A DNA stretch of 64,000 nucleotides from Piliocolobus tephrosceles (lineage: Eukaryota; Chordata; Mammalia; Primates; Cercopithecidae), in NCBI RefSeq assembly GCF_002776525.5, contig NC_045434.1, positions 112,368,393 through 112,432,392 of the forward strand, given 5' to 3'. The notes below the pieces were generated by a model. It did no database searches, had not been told where the DNA came from, and saw only the letters and a program-made list of their open reading frames with translations. Of this stretch, positions 25,445 to 31,535 are shown piece after piece. Position 1 is the first letter of the stretch; each line of letters begins with the position of its first letter. The position numbers and the translations under genes are program-made.

Positions 25445-28400
25445 CTCTTCTGCTCCCCCAGCTAATGATCCTGTGCTATATGACTTCTTTCCTCTAATTT
25501 TCTGGTGTCTCTCAACTCCTTCTGTTTCCTTTGTCCCCACCATTAATCTTATCTCCTATGTTACCAGTTCTGTTCATTGGAATGAACTAACTTCCTGGGA
25601 AAATGACAACCAAACTAGCCACAGACACAGGAGGCCAGATCATGCATTCACGGAGCAGTTTGAAAGGCATCTAAAAGGCTAGCACGACACAGACCCTCTC
25701 CCCACAGGCCTGTCACGGGGCCCGAGGGCCCCACAAAACTGGTCTCATGGAATTGATCTAGGAGAGGCACATTTGCTTGGAAGTCATAATGCAGGAAGCC
25801 AGTATCAGAGAATGAAACTCGGGGTTGTGTGGTGGGAAAATAGCAAAGGGTTTGGATTCAGGAGCTCAGGGTTTGAGCCCTGGCCCTGCTATTTACTTTT
25901 GTGTGTGAAGGCATGCAAGTCATTGTACCTCTTCTAGACTTGTGACCTTCCTTGACAAATACAGATTATTAATACCTACATATTAGAATTTACTTTGAAA
26001 TTTAAAATACCTGCATTTTAGGATTGTTGTAAAGACTAAGTGAAATAGTGTATGTTAGGGTACTTGGAAAGTGTGTGTGTGTGTGTGTGTGTGCCTGTGC
26101 ACGTTTGTGTATGAGCCAAGACAAGTAAATTTTGATGGGTTTGGAAAAGCCAGACCATATGGCACTGCCATGGAGAGGTCCTGTGAAAATGGGATTCTGA
26201 GGAGTGTGGGGCAAACACAGGCTGGAGAGACAGATTGTCTGTTTTACACCTGGTTTTAGGGCAGGCTCTGACCAGCATCAACAATGAAAGAAGATCAACC
26301 CCTATGTAGTATGTTGCCCTTTAACAGATGAGAAGCTTGAGTGTAAAGTCCATAAAGTAGCAGCAGTTCCTTACTCTTTCTTACTTCTATGTTTAGCCCA
26401 CTGACTGGACTGATGAAAGAGAAAACTTTATTCCCTAGATGTGCAACCAACCACCCTGATCAGTCAAAAATGAAACCCCTTGGTTCTCAGCATCTGTGCA
26501 TTCCACCAGCTCAAAGAGATCTAAATTAGCCCACGAGGCCCCAGTGACCAGACACAGATACACAGCAATACCAGAGCCCAAAGAAAATCAAAATACACAC
26601 AATCAAAATGAAACCTTCTATACAGTGCAGCTAAATACACATTCCATCTATTGAAAAGCCAGGACTCAATTAGCAATTGAGTCAATTAGCAGCAGCATCA
26701 CTAGCTTAGCCTGACCCACCGTTTCTCTAGAATAGGGCAGATGCCGTGAGGACCAAAAAGGGTCCTGTTCTGAGGGCTTGGTGTGTCCTGGGTGTGCTGG
26801 GACCTTGTAAGAGACGGCAGAGTTAGAGTTTGTCCACCGAAAGGCTACTTATTTAAAAAGCCACTTTGTGTATAGCCAAACAGTCCTTCCTATAGTTTTC
26901 TGGCTAATCCTAAAGATCTCTCAAGAATAAGACAAGTAAATAAGAATAAAGCAAGAAATAATAATTTTTTAAAGAGATGGGGTGTTGCTATGTTTCCCAG
27001 GCTGGTCTTGAAATCCTGGGCTCAAGAGATCAGTCCTCCCATCTTGGCTTCTCAAAGTGCTGAGATTACAGGCGTGAGCCTTGGTACCATGGCCAGGAAA
27101 TAGAAATTTTTAAAAACTTACTGTATATGTATGAATTTTATGAAATTTCATGGCTCAGATATACATCTATATCAAATTTTTTAACTGTCTTGATTTCACT
27201 TCCTTTTCTGTGGTATAGACAAAATAATAAATGCAAATTTTTCTAATTTATGTCGAATCACTATGAGAATTTATTGGTGATATGGTTGATATTATATGGT
27301 TCCTAGAGATAAGCTAAATCCTCCTAAAAATAAATTTCCATTCCAGGTATTTAGATTTCTAGCACAAATGAGCTAGGAGGGGCCTCTAGATAAATTATTT
27401 TTGCCTTCAGTTATCTACTTAAGAAAGATGGAGATCAAATATTTTCAAAAGAGGGCCCCCTTTCAGCCCTGAGTGACTGTTGTCTATATTTTAAATATGC
27501 AATATTAGAAGTATAAAATCCTTTTTAAAGCAAGGAATATTTCCAATTTAATCAAATATAACATTTCTCATTTTTTCTCTAATTCCCCGGAACATAAACA
27601 AGAACATTTATATAAATTAGACTCTGTACAATATCTTAGCTAGAATGATGATCATTGTAATATTTCACACATGGCTAACTGTGTATGAGAAAATGCATGC
27701 CTACATGACTCTATACATTACAGTACTCAGCAAGAACACTTTCTGAAGATTTGTCTTTCAAGTTCAATCTATTTATTTGTCTTACCAATTACCAACTCCC
27801 CAGGACCCAATATAGTGCTTAGCACCCAGTGTGAGTGCTCAGAAAATATTGAATTTTTTTTTCCTCATATAGCCTTTAGATTTCAGGGTAGCCCGTAAAT
27901 TAACAATGGAAATTAACATCAAATACAAAGAGGAAAAACTTTCATGTCAGAAAATTGTACCTGATTTTGCTGAAGCAACCTGAAAAGGAAAGTTTAGAAA
28001 ATTAGAACCATACAGAAAAACACCACTTGAACAAACGTAAAACAGGAATAAAAGCGGTAATAAATTAATCACAACATTTTTATACCTAATGTGAGCAGTC
28101 TTTCAATCCATACAAGTATTTCTCCACACAAATCGTTTCCCAGCACCCCAATCTACCACAAAACAACTCTAAATGGAATTTAGAGGCTGGAGGCAGATCC
28201 CATTACTATTTCATTTTTTTCCCCTTTGAATCTGCCTATTGAACTAAGTCAGTAGCTGCTGACAGATTTTTCAGAAATCTTTGTTCTTAAAATATAATGA
28301 TAATCTTGTTTTCTTTCTCTAGTATATGGCATTAAATTTCAAACACGCAAACATATACAACCTGGGTACGAACTTTGGAAAGGTATTTCGATTTCTATCT

Positions 28401-28573
28401 CCCCATTCCCCAACTCCTCAAAAAAAAAAAAAAAAAAAAAAAGGAGAGAAAAATAATGTGTCTTTCTTTTTCCCCTAAATAGTTGCGGGCAGTTGGAATG
28501 ATGAACTCACCATTTTCAGACAGATAAGAATGAATCCAATCAAAGTCAAACATGTCTTCCGTCCACCAGCCAT
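175..28573 (-). CDS. FNDC7: FNDC7, fibronectin type III domain-containing protein 7 (12 coding exons, complete CDS)
   Basis: The spliced CDS is 2202 nt (733 residues plus stop), which matches the length I recall for human FNDC7. Exons in coding order are 28573-28511, 27979-27961, 23987-23733, 22977-22717, 19452-19195, 15964-15710, 13927-13670, 13102-12848, 11046-10792, 8683-8423, 4456-4427 and 206-175. Every junction is GT-AG and the frame stays open throughout. Residues 1-25 form a signal peptide with the hydrophobic core LTLIGFILICL. Eight FN3 modules follow (about residues 28-713), then a short tail ending VIYRGKRNEE. There is no transmembrane segment after the signal peptide, and many N-glycosylation sequons are present (NTT, NTS, NYT, NIT, NMS, NVS), so the product is predicted to be secreted or extracellular. 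Its ligand is unknown to me. Modules 3-8 share a cysteine pattern unusual for FN3 domains. No frameshift or premature stop was seen. The start has a good context, with A at -3 and G at +4. Confidence 0.95.
838..1012 (+). mobile_element. MER5A-type hAT-Charlie non-autonomous DNA transposon
   Basis: The stretch resembles the MER5A consensus: GCATCAGCACTTTGAGGG near the start, GATTCAATAGGTCTG in the middle, and CCACAGTTAGAGAATCA at the end. Confidence 0.75.
1150..1330 (+). mobile_element. MIR SINE
   Basis: It carries the MIR core and tail: CATTTAATCCTTATG, then GATGAGGAAAC, GGCTTAGAGAGAATT and GGATTTGAATCCAG. Confidence 0.7.
1345..1628 (+). mobile_element. Alu (AluS/J-type)
   Basis: Near-full-length Alu starting GGCCGGTGCAGTGGCTCA and ending in a poly(A) tail, with both arms recognisable. 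Confidence 0.95.
1891..2071 (-). mobile_element. Alu fragment with odd internal sequence
   Basis: Starts with a poly(T) run of more than 20 nt and ends with the Alu segment CTCAGCCTCCCAAGTAGCTG. Between them an unusual stretch repeats GAGAG and TCTCTCTGAAAAAGGG, suggesting local duplication or rearrangement. Confidence 0.8.
2211..2358 (+). mobile_element. MER5-type hAT element
   Basis: Begins GCAGTGCTCGTCAAACTTCA and ends AAGTTTGAGAGCAGT. These are the mirrored termini of a MER5-type element. Confidence 0.7.
2363..2461 (+). mobile_element. MER5-type hAT element, second copy, truncated
   Basis: Begins AGCAGTGCTACTCAAACTTG directly after the preceding copy and breaks off where an Alu starts. 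Confidence 0.65.
2466..2752 (-). mobile_element. Alu (old, AluJ-like)
   Basis: Reverse-oriented Alu from TCTCACTCTGTCACCCAGG to GAGCCACCATGC. No poly(T) remains at its left side. Confidence 0.9.
3794..3944 (-). mobile_element. MER5-type hAT element
   Basis: Complement-oriented MER5-like copy with GACCAGCAGCCTCGGCATC at the left and AAAGTTTGAGAAGC at the right. Confidence 0.7.
3953..4138 (+). mobile_element. MER5-related hAT element with palindromic ends
   Basis: Begins AGCAGTTCTTAGCCTTGGCT and ends with CTCCAGGTGACTCCAATGT and an imperfect mirrored terminus. It directly follows another MER5-type copy. Confidence 0.6.
4427..4456 (-). CDS. FNDC7: FNDC7 coding exon 11 (30-nt micro-exon)
   Basis: Acceptor TTACAG, donor GTAAGT. 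It encodes VTCSGSTLGM (residues 714-723), phase 1 on both sides, so skipping would remove exactly ten residues without a frameshift. Confidence 0.92.
4600..5090 (+). mobile_element. MIR SINE split by an Alu
   Basis: The left part at 4600-4675 reads GGGCAAGTCACTTCACTGTG. The right part at 4979-5090 reads AGAACAGTGCCTGGCACAT and CAATAAATATTAG. The Alu at 4676-4978 lies between them. Confidence 0.75.
4676..4978 (+). mobile_element. Alu (AluS-like)
   Basis: Full-length Alu with TGGTGAAACCCCATCTCTAC and an 18-nt poly(A) tail, inserted into a MIR. Confidence 0.95.
5204..5235. repeat. Perfect inverted repeat (14-bp arms, 4-nt loop)
   Basis: The arm CTTAGTAACATTAG at 5204-5217 is followed by the loop ATAC and its exact reverse complement at 5222-5235. 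It lies within FNDC7 intron 10, outside any repeat that I recognise. Confidence 0.95.
5842..6152 (+). mobile_element. Alu (AluJ-like)
   Basis: Old Alu with GGCTGGGCACAGTGGCTTA at the start and AACATAGCAAGACCTTGTC inside. The tail has become an A-rich (AAAC)n run. Confidence 0.93.
7991..8308 (+). mobile_element. Alu (AluS-like) with target-site duplication
   Basis: Full-length Alu with an A-rich tail. The 14-bp direct repeat AGAAATTTTATACC flanks it at 7977-7990 and 8309-8322, which is clear evidence of L1-mediated insertion. Confidence 0.97.
8423..8683 (-). CDS. FNDC7: FNDC7 coding exon 10 (FN3 module 8)
   Basis: 261 nt, phase 1-1, residues 627-713. It begins GACCPLG and contains IFTCTPNAGLSFC followed by PCGDVYTVMV. 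Acceptor CAG at 8684-8686, donor GTAAAG, the least consensus-like donor among the module exons. Confidence 0.93.
8879..9159 (+). mobile_element. Alu with expanded purine tail
   Basis: An old Alu starting GGCCGGGCATGATGGCTCA. Its tail continues as a GAAA/GGAA tract to about 9330. The duplicated target AGAAATCCATG occurs before the Alu (8865-8875) and after the tract (9326-9336), so the tract belongs to the insertion. Confidence 0.9.
9160..9330 (+). repeat. Purine-only GAAA/GGAA microsatellite
   Basis: About 170 nt of nearly pure A/G made of AAAG, AGAG and GGAA units, derived from an Alu tail. A/G-only tracts of this kind give spurious long Lys/Glu/Arg ORFs. Confidence 0.95.
9910..10045 (+). 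mobile_element. Probable MIR remnant
   Basis: Degraded MIR-like order: TCATGTTATGATTTATTTT, CAATGAGGAGACAGAATC, GATTAGGCAACACAGCTTA. Confidence 0.45.
10792..11046 (-). CDS. FNDC7: FNDC7 coding exon 9 (FN3 module 7)
   Basis: 255 nt, phase 1-1, residues 542-626. It begins VPCCPTGLTV and contains SKCHTHQNYCLLGCITCGIN. Sequons NVS and NYT are present. Acceptor TTTAAG, donor GTAAGT. Confidence 0.94.
11332..11627 (-). mobile_element. Alu with target-site duplication
   Basis: Reverse Alu with poly(T) at its left side. The direct repeat CATCTTCAACA flanks it at 11321-11331 and 11630-11640. Confidence 0.96.
11961..12288 (+). mobile_element. Young AluY of Old World monkey type
   Basis: Full-length, CpG-rich Alu beginning GGCCGGGCGCAGTGGCTCAA and ending in (AAAAC)n. 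It differs from the human AluY consensus at CTCAAGCCTG, GAGACGGGCAG, an A-run lengthened by one base (ACTAAAAAATAG), and GGGCGAGATGG. I associate these changes with cercopithecid AluY subfamilies (AluYRa-like). I did not align it to a library. Confidence 0.85.
12365..12500 (+). mobile_element. MIR SINE
   Basis: MIR-like order: CATCAGGCACTATGCTAAG, then ACCCTGTGAGGCCATTAT and CAGGAAACTGAAAGTCAGA. Confidence 0.65.
12848..13102 (-). CDS. FNDC7: FNDC7 coding exon 8 (FN3 module 6)
   Basis: 255 nt, phase 1-1, residues 457-541. It begins APCSPEIKNVS and contains LYQCSSMGESCTMRGLPCGS. Acceptor CTCTCAG, donor GTATGT. Confidence 0.94.
13103..13669 (-). other. FNDC7: FNDC7 intron 7
   Basis: A 567-nt intron, the second shortest of the gene and free of recognisable repeats. 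Donor GTAAGG. I see nothing else in it. Confidence 0.85.
13670..13927 (-). CDS. FNDC7: FNDC7 coding exon 7 (FN3 module 5)
   Basis: 258 nt, phase 1-1, residues 371-456. It begins APCCPSDINPVLV and contains VECNDTAPTCTLSALECDTK. Sequons NDT, NIT and NMS. Acceptor TTTCAG, donor GTAAGG. Confidence 0.95.
14378..14676 (-). mobile_element. Alu (AluS/J-like)
   Basis: Reverse Alu from a 16-nt poly(T) to GTGCCCGGCC. Confidence 0.95.
14990..15310 (+). mobile_element. Ancient L2/MIR-like remnant
   Basis: It resembles degraded tails of ancient LINE/SINE repeats: CTCCCATATGCTGATCACAC, then GATAAATAAGACGTAATTC and GTGAAGAATACTAAGGAAC. The class is uncertain. Confidence 0.4.
15710..15964 (-). CDS. FNDC7: FNDC7 coding exon 6 (FN3 module 4)
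   Basis: 255 nt, phase 1-1, residues 286-370. It begins VACAPGRVTIQ and contains VHCNTSLTQCNFLSECGFTY. Acceptor TCCTAG, donor GTAAGT. Confidence 0.95.
16435..16550 (+). mobile_element. MIR SINE
   Basis: Clear MIR core: CAGTTGAGGAAACTGAGGCT, then AGGTTGGTAAGTTGTCCAAG and GTCACATAAGTAG. Confidence 0.8.
16630..16923 (-). mobile_element. Alu
   Basis: Reverse Alu from TTTTTTTGAGACAGAATCTC to GAGCCAATGCGCCAAGCC. Confidence 0.94.
16926..17242 (-). mobile_element. Alu with (AATT)n-modified tail
   Basis: Second reverse Alu placed tail-to-head directly against the preceding copy. Its left tail reads TTTTTTTTAATTAATTAATT, a mutated poly(T). It ends near CACCATGTGCAACC. Confidence 0.93.
17706..17770. 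repeat. AT-rich low-complexity stretch
   Basis: A run composed almost only of A and T with many TATAT and TAATAT units. Confidence 0.9.
17866..18040 (+). mobile_element. MER5-related hAT element with mirrored ends
   Basis: It begins GGCACTTAACCCTGACTGCA and ends AATGTGCGTCCAAGATTAAA. CTGGGGAGCTTTTACA and its mirrored partner TAAAAGCTCCCCAG both occur. Confidence 0.65.
18430..18650 (+). mobile_element. MIR SINE
   Basis: Long MIR: AATCTCAGCTCTACCGCTTA, GCCCTTGGGAAGATTATTTA, AACTTCTCTGAGCTTCA and TGTCATGAGATTTAAATGA in consensus order. Confidence 0.85.
18631..18662. repeat. Exact 16-bp tandem duplication
   Basis: CATTAAGTGTTAGTTT occurs twice head to tail with no mismatch, at the end of the MIR. 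Confidence 0.95.
19195..19452 (-). CDS. FNDC7: FNDC7 coding exon 5 (FN3 module 3)
   Basis: 258 nt, phase 1-1, residues 200-285. It begins SPRAPANIQVSF and contains LTCSTAFSSCTISSLQCGTE, the first module with the three-cysteine pattern. Sequon NYT. Donor GTATGT. Confidence 0.95.
20299..20593 (-). mobile_element. AluY-like element with target-site duplication
   Basis: Reverse Alu with TTAGCCAGGATGGTCTC and CCTGACCTCGTGATCC. GGAAGGCCT flanks both ends (20291-20299 and about 20595-20603). Confidence 0.93.
20845..21250 (+). mobile_element. MLT1-type MaLR (ERVL-MaLR) LTR
   Basis: It follows the MLT1 LTR pattern: TGTTATGGGTTGACTTGGGT, TTATTTGGAAATAGGGTCAT, TTAGGGTGGGCCCTCATCCA, CCAAGGAGAGAGGCCTGGAA and GCCACCCAGTTTGTGGTTCC. 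I saw no internal retroviral genes next to it, so it is a solitary LTR. Confidence 0.85.
21460..21560 (+). mobile_element. L2-like 3' end
   Basis: A typical L2 tail order: GATCATGCTTTATTTGCTTT, then TATGCCCAGCACACAGTGG and TCCTCAACAAATGTGG. Confidence 0.6.
21566..21645 (+). repeat. Purine-rich GGGAA/GGAA tract
   Basis: About 80 nt consisting mostly of GGGAAA, GGAAG and GAAAG units. Confidence 0.9.
22717..22977 (-). CDS. FNDC7: FNDC7 coding exon 4 (FN3 module 2)
   Basis: 261 nt, phase 1-1, residues 113-199. It begins VLAAPILEVSSPSSDSI, with sequons NTT and NTS. It lacks the central cysteine triplet of later modules and has a single Cys near its end (DSTCNQRTS). Donor GTAAGA. Confidence 0.95.
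22978..23732 (-). other. FNDC7: FNDC7 intron 3
   Basis: A 755-nt intron with no recognisable repeat. Donor GTAGCT is weak, and the acceptor is preceded by a T-run. Confidence 0.85.
23733..23987 (-). CDS. FNDC7: FNDC7 coding exon 3 (FN3 module 1)
   Basis: 255 nt, phase 1-1, residues 28-112. It begins APEIPTIDQAYSKISNS and contains LKAATLYEITIRSISAAGRS, a standard FN3 F/G-strand region without cysteines. Confidence 0.95.
25401..25442. repeat. (AC)21 microsatellite
   Basis: An uninterrupted AC repeat of 42 nt. Confidence 0.98.
25850..26068 (+). mobile_element. MIR SINE
   Basis: MIR order: GGGTTTGAGCCCTGGCCCTG, CAAGTCATTGTACCTCTTC, then GATTGTTGTAAAGACTAAG. Confidence 0.7.
26071..26093. repeat. 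(GT)n microsatellite
   Basis: About 23 nt of uninterrupted GT repeat directly after a MIR. Confidence 0.95.
26663..26683. repeat. Short perfect inverted repeat
   Basis: GACTCAATT, loop AGC, then AATTGAGTC. CAATTAGCA also recurs as a direct repeat here. Probably of no function. Confidence 0.8.
26961..27096 (-). mobile_element. Partial Alu (single monomer)
   Basis: Reverse Alu monomer from AAGAGATGGGGTGTTGCTAT to GATTACAGGCGTGAGCC. Confidence 0.85.
27775..27860 (+). mobile_element. L2-like 3' end
   Basis: Degraded L2 tail: AACTCCCCAGGACCCAATA, TAGTGCTTAGCACCCAGTG, TGCTCAGAAAATATTGAA. Confidence 0.5.
27961..27979 (-). CDS. FNDC7: FNDC7 coding exon 2 (19-nt micro-exon)
   Basis: Acceptor TTTTCAG, donor GTACAA. 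It encodes VASAKS plus one base (residues 22-27, phase 0 to 1) and carries the likely signal-peptidase site ASA/KS. Skipping it would shift the frame, so it must be included for a functional protein. The donor is poor by consensus. The identity rests on the exact fit of frame and peptide to the flanking exons. Confidence 0.88.
27980..28510 (-). other. FNDC7: FNDC7 intron 1
   Basis: A 531-nt intron, donor GTGAGT. A 24-nt poly(A) run on the plus strand lies near 28420-28442. Nothing else was recognised. Confidence 0.85.
28511..28573 (-). CDS. FNDC7: FNDC7 coding exon 1 (signal peptide)
   Basis: It encodes MAGGRKTCLTLIGFILICLKM (residues 1-21, split by one basic N-region and a hydrophobic core). 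The start context AACAGGATGG has A at -3 and G at +4. Donor GTGAGT. Confidence 0.93.
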
Positions 28574-29163
28574 CCTGTTGGACATAGTACTCACATGGCA
28601 CAAAACAAAGCAATCAGGGTCCTCTTTGGCCCCCAGGAGTACAACACCGTTAGTCGCTAGGATGTGGGGCTGTGATGCTGGGAAGAGACCCTCGGAAGTA
28701 GCTCCTCCCCTTCAGTGTGGAGCTGACCTATAACTAGGGACACTTGGAGACTGGCAGGGACGGGTATTGCAAAGACTGAAAAGAAGAGAGTTGGAAAAAG
28801 CCACACCAAGCAGGCCAAAAAGCTGCTGTAACCTTGGTTTCAAAGTAACCTTCTTTTTAAAACGATTTCTGTCTAAATAAAAACGTTAGAAAGCTGCACA
28901 GAAAATTGTTGATGTGGTAGAGTAATTATTTTAAACCCGGGGATGCTGACCAGTTTTATTTTTCTTTTTCACCTTTATTTGTTGTTGTTCTTTTACTTCA
29001 AAGTAAGTGATTAGTCCTACTGTCAGGAAGAATTTGCTGCCAAACTTCATCATGGAATACGAAAGGGCAGAAGCATGTGTCTGTACTGAGAAAGAAAGTG
29101 AGAGGTCCCTGGTGAGCATGTTAAATTTACCCATCTCCCATACCACCCTGCAGTTCCAGTACC
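28574..29163 (-). other. FNDC7 5' flank / leader region
   Basis: Upstream of the FNDC7 start on the minus strand. It is not CpG-rich and has no obvious TATA box at a fixed distance, so the transcription start cannot be placed. A non-coding upstream exon is possible but not supported here. No other gene is seen. Confidence 0.5.
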
Positions 29164-29297
29164 TTTTTTTTTTTCATTGCTTTAGAGACAGGGTCTTGCT
29201 ATTTTGCCAAGCAGCCTCCAACTCCTGGGCTCAAGCAATCCTCCCACCTCTGCCTCCTGAGTAGCTAAGACTACAGATATGTATCACTGTGCCTCGC
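29164..29297 (-). mobile_element. Partial Alu (single monomer)
   Basis: Reverse Alu monomer after a T-run: TTTAGAGACAGGGTCTTGCT to GCCTCCTGAGTAGCTAAGAC. Confidence 0.85.
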
Positions 29298-30054
29298 TAG
29301 TTTCTTTTATTTCAAGAGCTGTCTTCCTAGTTCACACTTTTAATAATAATTAGCATTTAATCTAAGATTTACAGTGTAAAATTTTAACAGTGAACAGATA
29401 AATAAATGAAATAAACATAATTAATTGGCTTGTCTGAAATCACACAAGAATTAAATGATCGAACTAGAGTTAAAATGCATCAGTCTGATCTCTACTTTCA
29501 ACCAAGATAGAATTACAAAAAAGGGAAAAGAACTGCATTTACCCTCCCTGACTTTCACATTTACTATAAAGCTAAAATAAAATAGAGACTGGGTGGTATT
29601 GGCGTGAAGATAGATAAATAGATCAATGGGACAGAGAGTCCAAAAATAAACCCACGCATATATAGGTAATTGATTTTCAACAAAGATACAAGGCAATCCA
29701 AAGGAGGAAGAATAGACTTTTCAACAGATGGTGCTGGAACAACTGGATAACCACATGCAGAAAACATAAACTTTGATTCGTACCTCACACCATACTAAAA
29801 CATGAACTCAAAATGGATCATAGTCTAAATGTAGCACCTGAAACTATAAAATGTCCAGAAAAAAAAATGAAAGAAAATCTTTGTGACATTGGGTTAGGCA
29901 AAGATTTCTTATATACAACACTAAAAGCAGAATCCACTTTTAAAATTTGATAAATTGAACTTCATTAAAATGAAGAATTTCTGCACTATTAAGGGAATGA
30001 AAAAATAAGCCACAGACTGGGGGAAAATATGTATCTTATAAAGGACTTGTATTC

Positions 30055-30079
30055 TGTGTGTGTGTGTGTGTGTGTGTGT
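30055..30079. repeat. (TG)n microsatellite inside L1
   Basis: About 25 nt of uninterrupted TG repeat. Confidence 0.95.
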
Positions 30080-30229
30080 ATTCTCAAAATCCGGTGATAA
30101 GAAAACAACTCATTATAAAATGGGCAAAAGATATGAACAAACACTTCACAAAAGAAGACATACTCATGGAAAATAAAGGGATGGAAAAAATCCTCAACAT
30201 CACTAGTCATTAGCAGAATGCAAAATAGG

Positions 30230-30527
30230 TTTTTTTTTTTTTTTGGAGACAGGGTCTCATTCTGTCACTGAACCTGGAATGTAGTGGTGCAATCACAGCT
30301 CACTGCAGCCTTGACCTCCCAGGCTCTAATGATCCTCTCACTTCAGCCTCCTCAGTAGCTGGGACCACAGGTGTGCACCACCACACCTGGCTAATTTTTG
30401 TATTCTTTGTAGAGATGGAGTTTCACTATGTTGCCCAGGCTGGTCTCAAACTCCTGGGCTTAAGCCATCTGCCCACCTTGGCCTCCCAGAGTGCTGGGAT
30501 TATAAGCATAAGCCATTGCGCCTGGCT
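30230..30527 (-). mobile_element. Alu inserted into L1
   Basis: Reverse Alu with a 16-nt poly(T), ending CATTGCGCCTGGC. L1 sequence resumes on the other side (AGAATGCAAA before, GGCAAATTAAAATCACAGTG after). Confidence 0.94.
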
Positions 30528-30593
30528 TACAGAAGGCAAATTAAAATCACAGTGCGATACCACTACATACTTATTGGATGTCTAAAATTAGAA

Positions 30594-30900
30594 GCTGGTC
30601 ATAGTCGCTATGCTTGTAATCCCAGCACTTTGAGAGACCGAAACAAGAGGATCACTTGAGGTCAGGAGTTTAGAGAACAGCCTGGGCAACATCGTGGGGC
30701 CCTGCCTGTACAAAAAATTTTTAAAAATTAGCTGGATATGGTGACACGTGCCTGTAGTGTCAGCTACTTGGGAGGCTGAGGCGGGAGGATCACTTGAACT
30801 CAGGAGGTGAAGGCTGCAGTGAGCCATGATTGCACCACCGTACCCCAGCCTGGGCAATAGAATGAGACCCTGTCTCAAATGAAAAATAAATAACAAATAA
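30594..30900 (+). mobile_element. Old Alu inserted into L1, with target-site duplication
   Basis: Diverged Alu. The 11-bp direct repeat TAAAATTAGAA lies at 30583-30593 and 30901-30911. Confidence 0.93.
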
Positions 30901-31535
30901 TAAAATTAGAAAGGCTGTGTATACTAAGTGCTGGCAAGGATGTGGAACAACCAGAAATCTCATACCTGATAAGAATGAAAAATGGTACAATCATTTTGGA
31001 AAATAATTTGGTTGTTTCTTAAAAAGTTAAACACGTACCTCACCATTTCCCTCCTAGGTATTGACTCAAAAAAAAAAAAATGAAAGCATATGTCCATACA
31101 AAAACATACATGAATATTCACAGTAGCATTATTTTTAATAATCCCCAAACTATAAGCAAACCAAATGTCTGTCAGCCAAAGTAAGTAATAAACAAATGAA
31201 AAATTTCCCAGCAAAAAAGAGAACACACAAAAACATGGATGAATCTATAAAAAGTCAGACACAAAAAAGAATACAGATGTTTTGATCCAATTATATAAAT
31301 TTCTAGAAAATGCAAACCACTCTTAAAAACAGAAAGCAAATCAGTGACTGCCTGGAGATGGAGAATGGCGGGAAGGAGGGATTACAAAAGTGTAAGAGGA
31401 AACTCTTGGGGGTGAAGAACATGCTCATTATCTAAACTGTGGTGGTGATGTTGAGTGTATACATATGTTCAAATATGTCTTAAATATGTGCAGTTTATCA
31501 CATGTTACTTATATCTAAATAAAGGTGTTTTCAAA

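Larger units (their letters stand above)
23988..27960 (-). other. FNDC7: FNDC7 intron 2
   Basis: A 3973-nt intron with CA and GT microsatellites, a MIR, an L2-like tail and a short Alu fragment. I see no exon in 24000-25390, 25450-25850, 26100-26960 or 27100-27770. Confidence 0.85.
29560..31535 (+). mobile_element. L1 fragment (3' part of ORF2 and 3' UTR), split by two Alus
   Basis: Plus-oriented L1: GATCAATGGGACAGAGAGTC, TTCAACAGATGGTGCTGGAA and AGTGCTGGCAAGGATGTGGA lie in consensus order. It ends with AAATATGTGCAGTTTATCAC and TAAATAAAGGTG. Frame breaks are frequent, so no functional ORF2 remains. Alus at 30230-30527 and 30594-30900 interrupt it, and a TG repeat lies inside. Confidence 0.88.

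Noticed and set aside
29560..31535. L1 considered as a possible active element
   Set aside because: Only the 3' portion is present, with stops, frameshifts and two Alu insertions.
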